The translations under genes and the position numbers were made by a program. Positions 58,456-64,000 of a stretch of 64,000 nucleotides of DNA are shown one piece after another. Positions within the stretch are counted from its first letter, which is position 1, and each line of letters opens with the position of its first letter. Origin of the DNA: Streptomyces sp. R41. Its GTDB lineage: Bacteria; Actinomycetota; Actinomycetes; Streptomycetales; Streptomycetaceae. The notes below the pieces were generated by a model that ran no database searches, was not told the origin of the DNA, and was given only the letters and a program-made list of their open reading frames with translations. The stretch covers positions 3,162,001 through 3,226,000 of the forward strand of contig NZ_CP163443.1 of the NCBI RefSeq assembly GCF_041053055.1, in the 5' to 3' direction.

Positions 58456-59076
58456 CTACGGCTCGACCGGCCGCAGCCCCTCCAGCAGCGTGTCGACTAT
58501 CCGCTCCGCGAGGTCTTCGGGAAGTTCGCTCTCCGGGCGCATGACGGCGCGGACGAGCATGGGGCCGACGAAGATGTCGTTGACCAGTTCGACGTCGACG
58601 TCCTCGCGGAGTTCGCCGTTCTCCTGTCCGCGGCGCAGGACTTCGTAGCCCAGTCGGCGCCGCGGGTCGACGACGGTCGCGTGGTACGCGTTCCAGAGTT
58701 TGGGGCTGCTCTTCATCTGGGCGTACACGTTGTGCATCATCGCCGACGAGCGGTTGATGAGGCCGCGTTGGCGCAGTGACTCCAGGAGGACGATGAGGTC
58801 GTCGCGCATCGAGGTGCCGGGGAGTTCGGGGTCTTCGGGCTCGGCGGCGCGCAGTACGTCGACGAAGAGCTCCTCCTTGCCGCTCCAGCGACGGTAGATG
58901 GTCGCCTTGCCGACACCCGCCGTGCGGGCGATGCGCTCGATGGACAGGTCCCCGAGCGGTACGCCGTCCTCCATGAGCTTCATCACGCCCTCGATGATCG
59001 AGCGCTCCACGGCCTCGCTGCGGGGGCGCCCCCTGGCGGGCCCCTCATGCCCGGCTCGGCTGTGCGCGAGGCTCAC
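58456..59076 (-). CDS. TetR-family regulator of the adjacent MFS exporter
   Basis: 206 residues from the GTG at 59076 (GGAG 7 nt upstream). The helix-turn-helix is DLSIERIARTAGVGKATIYR RWSGKEE (split here for length). The rest is a TetR_C_16-like helical domain. It lies 97 nt behind the DHA2 transporter on the same strand and is likely its repressor. Confidence 0.9.
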   Translation of the reverse strand: MSLAHSRAGHEGPARGRPRSEAVERSIIEGVMKLMEDGVPLGDLSIERIARTAGVGKATIYRRWSGKEELFVDVLRAAEPEDPELPGTSMRDDLIVLLESLRQRGLINRSSAMMHNVYAQMKSSPKLWNAYHATVVDPRRRLGYEVLRRGQENGELREDVDVELVNDIFVGPMLVRAVMRPESELPEDLAERIVDTLLEGLRPVEP

Positions 59077-59173
59077 ATCGAACTCCGTTTCCTTCGTCGA
59101 CCTGCGTTCATTCTCCCCGGGTACGGCGTACGCGGGCACCCGGTGCCAGGTGCCCGCAGTCCCGTACGCCCTG

Positions 59174-60769
59174 TCAGTGCTCCCCGGCCGGCACCAACTC
59201 GGTTTCCTCCTTGCCCTGCTGCGCCTGCGGCGTCCGGCCCGGCAGGAACAGGGCCACGATGACCGCGCCGACCACAGCGACTCCCGCGCCGCACAGGGCG
59301 GTGACGTGCATGGCGTGCAGGAAGGCGTCGTTGGCGGGGGCGACGAGGGTCTTGCCCTGGGGGCCGAGCTTGGCGGCGACGCCGAGGGTGGCTTCGATGG
59401 ACTCGCCCGCGGTGTGGCGCAGGCCGGCCGGGACGGCACCGAGCTTGTCCTCGATGCCGCTGCGGTAGGCCGTGGACAGGACGGAGCCGAGGACGGCGAT
59501 GCCGAGGGCGCCGCCGACCTGGCGGAAGGTGTTGCTGAGCGCGGACGCGGAACCCGCCTTCTCGCGCGGCAGGGCCTGCATTATCACGACACTGGTCGGG
59601 GTCATGATGTGCGCCATGCCGGTGCCCATGAGGAAGAAGATGACCTCGAGGAGCCAGATCGGGGTGTCCGCATCGAGGATGGCGAACGCGGCCAGCATCG
59701 CGGCGATGATCAGCAGCCCCGCCGTGCACGTGGCCCTGTTGCCGAAGCGGTCGACGACGAGACGGGCGCGCGGCGCGAAGATGATCTGGGCCGCGGCGAG
59801 CGGCAGCATCAACAGGCCGGTCTGCAGCGGCGAGTAGCCCCGCACGCTCTGCGTGTAGAAGACGGAGAAGAAGGTCACACCCATCAGCGCGAAGAAGACG
59901 AGCGCGATGGCCGCGATCGCGGCCGAGAAGACCTTGTTCTTGAAGTACGCGACGTCGATGGACGGGTGGTCGCTGCGCTTCTCGTACACGACGAAGCCGG
60001 CGAGGACGACGAGTCCGGCCGCGATGGTCGCGAGGACCGTCGCATCGGTGAAGTCGGCCAGCTGGCCGCCCTTGATGATGCCGTAGACGAGCAGGACGAG
60101 CCCGATGACCGACAGGACGACGCCGATCGCGTCGACACGGCCGGGATTCGGGTCCCGGGAGTCCGGAACCAGCCAGAACATCAGAACAAGCGCGAGCAGC
60201 ACGATCGGCACGTTGATGAGGAAGACGGAGCCCCACCAGAAGTGGTCGAGCAGGATGCCGCCGGTGATCGGGCCGATCGCGATGGCGAGGCCGACGCCGC
60301 CGGCCCAGATGCCGATGGCCTTGGGCTGCTCTTCGCGCTCGAAGACGTTCATCAGGACGGCGAGAGTCGCGGGCATCACGAAGGCGGCGCCGAGGCCCAT
60401 CAGCGCGCGGAACACGATGAGCTGGACCGGCGAGCCCGACTCCGCGGCCAGCGCCGACCCGATGCCGAAGACGGCGAGACCGGCGAGCAGTACCTTCTTG
60501 CGGCCGAGCCGGTCACCGAGCAGGCCCGCGGTGAAGAGGAGTCCGGCGAAGACGAGCGTGTAGGCGTTGATGGCCCACTCCAGCTCGCTCTGGGTGGCGC
60601 CGAGGCCGGTGGGCGCCGGGGTCGAGATGGTCTTGATCGCAACGTTCAGGATGGAGTTGTCGAGCACCACGATCAGCAGGCTGAGCATCAGCACGCCGAG
60701 GATCGCCCAGCGGCGCCGGTGCACCGCCTCGGGCACACGTCGATCGGCAGGAGGAGCGGAAGTCGTCAT
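59174..60769 (-). CDS. DHA2-type 14-span MFS drug exporter
   Basis: 531 residues. The first helix carries [20 protein letters not shown], then [20 protein letters not shown], both typical of the EmrB/QacA (DHA2) group; fourteen spans are evident. It exports drugs or metabolites with protons. A TetR gene follows and an operator-like inverted repeat lies 24 nt upstream of the start, so the pair is probably a drug-inducible efflux unit. Confidence 0.92.
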   Translation of the reverse strand: MTTSAPPADRRVPEAVHRRRWAILGVLMLSLLIVVLDNSILNVAIKTISTPAPTGLGATQSELEWAINAYTLVFAGLLFTAGLLGDRLGRKKVLLAGLAVFGIGSALAAESGSPVQLIVFRALMGLGAAFVMPATLAVLMNVFEREEQPKAIGIWAGGVGLAIAIGPITGGILLDHFWWGSVFLINVPIVLLALVLMFWLVPDSRDPNPGRVDAIGVVLSVIGLVLLVYGIIKGGQLADFTDATVLATIAAGLVVLAGFVVYEKRSDHPSIDVAYFKNKVFSAAIAAIALVFFALMGVTFFSVFYTQSVRGYSPLQTGLLMLPLAAAQIIFAPRARLVVDRFGNRATCTAGLLIIAAMLAAFAILDADTPIWLLEVIFFLMGTGMAHIMTPTSVVIMQALPREKAGSASALSNTFRQVGGALGIAVLGSVLSTAYRSGIEDKLGAVPAGLRHTAGESIEATLGVAAKLGPQGKTLVAPANDAFLHAMHVTALCGAGVAVVGAVIVALFLPGRTPQAQQGKEETELVPAGEH

Positions 60770-60793
60770 GCGGCCCAGCCTATGTGGAATTCA

Positions 60794-60812
60794 ATACGGA
60801 ACCGTCTCGTAT
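60794..60812. promoter_or_regulatory. Candidate TetR operator in front of the DHA2 exporter
   Basis: ATACG and CGTAT are inverted around GAACCGTCT, with an inner ACGG/CCGT pair, 24 nt upstream of the exporter ATG. Its position overlaps where the promoter should be. Confidence 0.6.
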
Positions 60813-60973
60813 CGAAAACGCTTTACGGAGAACTTACCAAGAGATCCGGGACCCCGCGCACCGAGACGTGGATCGCCCGCCCCGCCCTAGCCGATGGTGG
60901 CACGAGGTGCCACCATGGACGTGGTCCGGGGACGCCGTAAGGGCGCCTCGAGATGACAGAAGGAGCCGTTGCA

Positions 60974-61861
60974 ATGACGCAGCTTTCGGCTGCCCAGAAG
61001 CAGCCCGCGGAGGGTGTGCGCCCGTCCACCGACAGCAGCAAGGCGCTGTACGGGGGCAAGAGCACCCGCCGTATCACGGTGCGCGACATCACCGCCGCCA
61101 AGGAGCGCGGCGAGAAGTGGCCCATGCTCACCGCGTACGACGCGATGACCGCGTCCGTCTTCGACGAGGCCGGCATCCCGGTCATGCTCGTCGGCGACTC
61201 GGCGGGCAACTGCCACCTGGGGTACGAGACGACCGTGCCCGTCACCATGGACGAGATGACCATGCTGTCCGCCGCGGTCGTACGGGGCACCAGTCGCGCC
61301 CTGATCGTGGGCGACCTGCCCTTCGGGTCGTACCAGGAGGGCCCGGTCCAGGCGCTGCGCTCGGCCACCCGCCTCGTCAAGGAGGCCGGGGTCGGCGCGG
61401 TGAAGCTGGAGGGCGGCGAGCGCTCGCACCGCCAGATCGAACTGCTCGTCGAGTCCGGCATCCCGGTCATGGCGCACATCGGCCTGACCCCGCAGTCCGT
61501 GAACTCCATGGGCTACCGCGTGCAGGGCCGCGGCGAGGAGGCCGCGCACCGGCTGCTGCGGGACGCCAAGGCGGTGCAGGACGCGGGCGCCTTCGCCGTC
61601 GTCCTGGAGCTTGTCCCGGCGGAGCTGGCCGCGGAGGTCACGCGCACGCTGCAGATCCCGACGGTCGGGATCGGCGCGGGTCCCGAGACCGACGCGCAGG
61701 TCCTCGTCTGGACCGACATGCTCGGTCTCACCGGTGGCAAGGTGCCGAAGTTCGTGAAGAAGTACGCCGATCTGCGTGAGGTCATGGGCAACGCGGCGAA
61801 GGCCTTCGCCGAGGACGTCGTCGGCGGAACGTTCCCCCTCGAGGAGCACTCCGTCCACTGA
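60974..61861 (+). CDS. panB: 3-methyl-2-oxobutanoate hydroxymethyltransferase
   Basis: 295 residues from the ATG at 60974 (AAGGAG 8 nt upstream). The family motifs are all present: MLTAYDAMTASVFDEAGIPV, LVGDSAGNCHLGYETT with the metal Asp, KLEGGERSH, MAHIGLTPQSVN and GIGAGPETDAQVLVW. It transfers a hydroxymethyl group from methylene-tetrahydrofolate to ketoisovalerate, the first step of pantothenate synthesis. The family usually has about 265-290 residues; about 25 extra residues lie at the N-terminus. It is a single gene followed by a terminator. Confidence 0.97.
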   Translation: MTQLSAAQKQPAEGVRPSTDSSKALYGGKSTRRITVRDITAAKERGEKWPMLTAYDAMTASVFDEAGIPVMLVGDSAGNCHLGYETTVPVTMDEMTMLSAAVVRGTSRALIVGDLPFGSYQEGPVQALRSATRLVKEAGVGAVKLEGGERSHRQIELLVESGIPVMAHIGLTPQSVNSMGYRVQGRGEEAAHRLLRDAKAVQDAGAFAVVLELVPAELAAEVTRTLQIPTVGIGAGPETDAQVLVWTDMLGLTGGKVPKFVKKYADLREVMGNAAKAFAEDVVGGTFPLEEHSVH

Positions 61862-61879
61862 GCCACTGCGGCACCAAGT

Positions 61880-61912
61880 GCAGCCCGCCGATTTCCCCCG
61901 TCGGCGGGCTGC
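61880..61912 (+). terminator. Hairpin after panB
   Basis: GCAGCCCGCCGA and its exact complement form a 12-bp stem with a 9-nt loop, 18 nt after the panB stop, followed by CTTTCC. Confidence 0.85.
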
Positions 61913-61941
61913 GCCTTTCCCTCACGGGCGCCACAAGACGT

Positions 61942-62045
61942 TTTTTCGCCCCCTCCGCCCCTACCCGTCCCGTACCTGGGGGCTGCCGCCCCCAGACCCC
62001 CGCATCGGCCTGAACGGCCTCGTCCTCAAACGCCGGACGGGCTAA
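61942..62045. repeat. GC-rich inverted-repeat element, partial copy 3
   Basis: It begins TTTTTTCGCCCCCTCCGCCC like the left arms of the copies at 51287 and 55572, then continues CTGGGGGCTGCCGCCCCCAG. The right arm is missing, so it is a half or degraded copy. Together with the palindromic repeat at 62152 it fills most of the 594-nt gap between panB and the ABC transporter. Confidence 0.7.
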
Positions 62046-62151
62046 AAACTTGCCGGCCGGGGTGCAGGGGGCAGGCGGGGTGGGTGGGATATACCCGCAG
62101 TCGCAGACGCGCGCCACCACGGAGCCAGAGTCGCGGACACACGCCCCCACT

Positions 62152-62296
62152 CACCCGCACCCGCCGACGCACGGAAGGGGCCGTGCCGGTACATCACATG
62201 CCCCGTCGCTTACGTGGTTGCCAACAGGCAGAGCCACGTAAGCCAAGCGATCTGCCACCGGCGACGGGGCGGATGTACCGGCACGGCCCCGACCCA
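62152..62296. repeat. Palindromic repeat element, copy B
   Basis: 145 nt, nearly identical at both ends to copy A (32860-33003). Stems: 62177-62195 with 62272-62290 (19 bp), 62201-62209 with 62261-62269 (9 bp), and GCTTACGTGG (62208-62217) with CCACGTAAGC (62234-62243, 10 bp). The last stem is degenerate in copy A. It ends 160 nt before the ABC transporter start. Confidence 0.87.
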
Positions 62297-62455
62297 CCCA
62301 CCGACGGAACGCGATACGCCCACCGGCGGAAAGGCGGACCCACCCACCGACGGAAAGGCGAAAAGGCGCACCCCGCCACCACCTGTCGGCGATATATCGG
62401 CGGCTGTCGGTCGGCTGTAGGCGGTTTGTCGGTGGCACCTGGCACCTTGTTGCCC

Positions 62456-63484
62456 ATGACGCGAATCGACAAGAACCCCAGCGGCGGTGCCAAGAGCGCC
62501 GTCACCGTACGGGGGCTGGTCAAGCACTACGGCGAGACCAAGGCGCTGGACGGCGTCGACCTGGACGTGCACGAGGGCACCGTCCTCGGAGTGCTGGGTC
62601 CCAACGGCGCCGGCAAGACCACCCTCGTCCGCTGCCTGTCCACCCTCATCACCCCCGACGCCGGTCACGCCACGGTCGCCGGCTACGACGTACTGAAGCA
62701 GCCCCGCCAGCTGCGCCGGGTCATAGGCCTCACCGGCCAGTACGCCTCGGTCGACGAGAAGCTCCCGGGCTGGGAGAACCTGTACATGATCGGGCGGCTG
62801 CTCGACCTGCCCCGCAAGGACGCCCGCCGCCGCGCCGACGAACTCCTGGAGCGCTTCTCGCTCACCGACGCGGCCAAGCGCCCGGCGTCCACGTACTCAG
62901 GCGGTATGCGCCGCCGCCTCGACCTCGCCGCCTCCATGATCGGCCAGCCGGCCGTCCTGTATCTGGACGAGCCGACGACCGGCCTCGACCCGCGCACCCG
63001 CAACGAGGTGTGGCTCGAGGTCAAGCGCATGGTCGCCGACGGCGCCACCGTGCTGCTCACCACCCAGTACATGGAGGAGGCCGAGCAACTGGCCTCCGAG
63101 CTGACGGTCATCGACCGGGGCAAGGTCATCGCGAGCGGCCGGATCGACGAGCTGAAGGCGCGGGTCGGCGGCCGTACGCTGCGGATCCGCCCGGTGGACC
63201 CGCTGGAGCTGCGCCCGCTCGCGGGCATGCTCGACGAGCTGGGCCTCACAGGTCTCGCCACCTCGACCGTGGACACCGAGTCCGGCACCGTCCTGGTCCC
63301 GATCCTCAGCGACGAACAGCTCACCGCAGTGGTCGGCGCGGTCACCGCGCGCGGCATCACGATCAACTCCATCAGCACCGAACTGCCCAGCCTCGACGAG
63401 GTGTTCCTGTCCCTCACCGGCCACAAGGCCAGTGCCCCGCAGGACGCCGCCCCCGCCCGCGCCTACGAGGAGGTCTCCGCATGA
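62456..63484 (+). CDS. ABC exporter ATP-binding protein (DrrA-like)
   Basis: 342 residues from the ATG at 62456; no Shine-Dalgarno was seen and the longer frame to 62084 runs through repeat sequence. The nucleotide-binding motifs are GPNGAGKTT (Walker A), TYSGGMRRRLDLAASM (signature) and LYLDEPTTGLD (Walker B). The C-terminal extension (LPSLDEVFLSLTGHKA) is the DrrA/CcmA-type DUF4162 part. It powers the permease encoded next, with overlapping start (ATGA). Daunorubicin-resistance-type transporters export antibiotics or lipids; the substrate is unknown here. Confidence 0.94.
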   Translation: MTRIDKNPSGGAKSAVTVRGLVKHYGETKALDGVDLDVHEGTVLGVLGPNGAGKTTLVRCLSTLITPDAGHATVAGYDVLKQPRQLRRVIGLTGQYASVDEKLPGWENLYMIGRLLDLPRKDARRRADELLERFSLTDAAKRPASTYSGGMRRRLDLAASMIGQPAVLYLDEPTTGLDPRTRNEVWLEVKRMVADGATVLLTTQYMEEAEQLASELTVIDRGKVIASGRIDELKARVGGRTLRIRPVDPLELRPLAGMLDELGLTGLATSTVDTESGTVLVPILSDEQLTAVVGAVTARGITINSISTELPSLDEVFLSLTGHKASAPQDAAPARAYEEVSA

Positions 63485-64000
63485 GTACCGCCGTTGTCGA
63501 AGCCCCCCTCGCCGCCCAGGGCGACTCCCACATCTCGCCCCGCGCGCACGCGCGCCACATCGGCGCCCTCGTCCGCCGCAATCTGCTGTGGATCCGCCAG
63601 GACCCGGAGTCGATGTTCGACGCCGTCCTGATGCCGGTCGTCTTCACCCTGCTGTTCGTGTACGTCTTCGGCGGCTCGATCGGGCAGTCACTGGGTGGCG
63701 GTCAGCACGAGTACGTGCAGTACGTGGTGCCGGGTCTGATGGCGATGATGGGCATGAACATCGCCACGGCGGTCGGCACCGGCTTCAACCAGGACTTCCA
63801 GACCGGCGTGATGGACCGCTTCCGCACCCTCCCGATCGGCCAGGGCTCCGTGCTCTTCGCCAAGATCGTGGTGGAGCTGATGCGGATGCTCGTCGCGACG
63901 ACGATCCTCATGATCGTCGGCGTGCTGGTCGGCTTCGACATCACGAACTGGCCGGGCCTGTTCGCCGCCGTGGGACTCGCCACCCTTTTCGGCTCGGCCC
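63481..64000 (+). CDS. ABC-2 type permease (DrrB-like), 3' end beyond window
   Basis: The first 173 codons of a membrane permease, overlapping the ATPase stop. After a cytoplasmic start, spans FDAVLMPVVFTLLFVYVFGG, YVVPGLMAMMGMNIATAVGT and VATTILMIVGVLVGFDI are visible, with NQDFQTGVMDRFRTLPI in the coupling region. It is the membrane half of the DrrAB-type exporter. The gene is cut by the window edge, not by mutation. Confidence 0.93.
   Translation, partial: MSTAVVEAPLAAQGDSHISPRAHARHIGALVRRNLLWIRQDPESMFDAVLMPVVFTLLFVYVFGGSIGQSLGGGQHEYVQYVVPGLMAMMGMNIATAVGTGFNQDFQTGVMDRFRTLPIGQGSVLFAKIVVELMRMLVATTILMIVGVLVGFDITNWPGLFAAVGLATLFGSA

Noticed and set aside
62084..62455. N-terminal extension of the ABC ATPase gene
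   Set aside because: The frame runs through the palindromic repeat copy B and yields repeat-derived residues; the conserved domain begins just after the ATG at 62456.

Overview
The window is high-GC actinobacterial DNA. Third codon positions are strongly GC-biased, Shine-Dalgarno sequences are GGAG/GAGG-like, start codons are often GTG, and secreted proteins are abundant. Gene content and order (pullulanase, alpha-amylase, malEFG/malR, glnE, nadE, a GlnA2-type synthetase, panB) match the chromosome core of a Streptomyces. That assignment rests on recognising the families, not on a search.

Layout. 1-11.9 kb: the end of a LuxR-type response regulator, a secreted DUF1996 protein, a small lipoprotein, a TPR protein, a sigma-like membrane protein, an FG-GAP beta-propeller protein, a coupled PF10118 / 2Fe-2S-reductase pair with a TetR gene, a small tautomerase and a receiver-PP2C phosphatase. 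11.9-27.7 kb: an alpha-glucan locus with a two-module amylopullulanase, a secreted alpha-amylase, a second amylase cut off after its signal peptide by an IS200/IS605-type tnpB element, and the maltodextrin importer operon malE-malF-malG-aglA divergent from its LacI repressor malR. CTTGCA/TGCAAG motifs recur in front of these genes. 27.8-36.1 kb: a PAP2 protein, an amidohydrolase/APC-permease operon with a divergent TetR gene, an EamA remnant, a structured palindromic repeat, and glnE.

36.2-49 kb: a PNPOx-like protein, a VOC protein, a phosphoesterase/MFS/beta-propeller operon, an unlisted 38-residue membrane-peptide ORF, a DGPF-protein/ECF42-type sigma pair, a GlnA2-like synthetase, a flavohaemoglobin with its NsrR sensor, a DUF3105/DUF305 pair, and an ECF sigma gene overlapping a membrane partner. 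49-64 kb: a sedolisin protease, nadE, a copper-type multicopper oxidase with a DUF6153 protein, two MFS exporters, a membrane endonuclease/exonuclease/phosphatase protein, a TetR gene, panB, and a DrrAB-type ABC exporter that runs off the end.

How it works together: secreted amylase and pullulanase would break starch and pullulan to maltodextrins, MalEFG would import them, AglA would split them in the cytoplasm, and MalR probably represses the whole set through the shared boxes. Nitrogen control (glnE, glnA2), NO detoxification (hmp/nsrR) and NAD and pantothenate synthesis are core functions. The accessory layer is the tnpB element with a divergent ribbon-helix-helix gene, two copies of a 145-bp palindromic element about 29 kb apart, and three copies of a second GC-rich inverted-repeat family. 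I saw no rRNA or tRNA genes and no CRISPR array.
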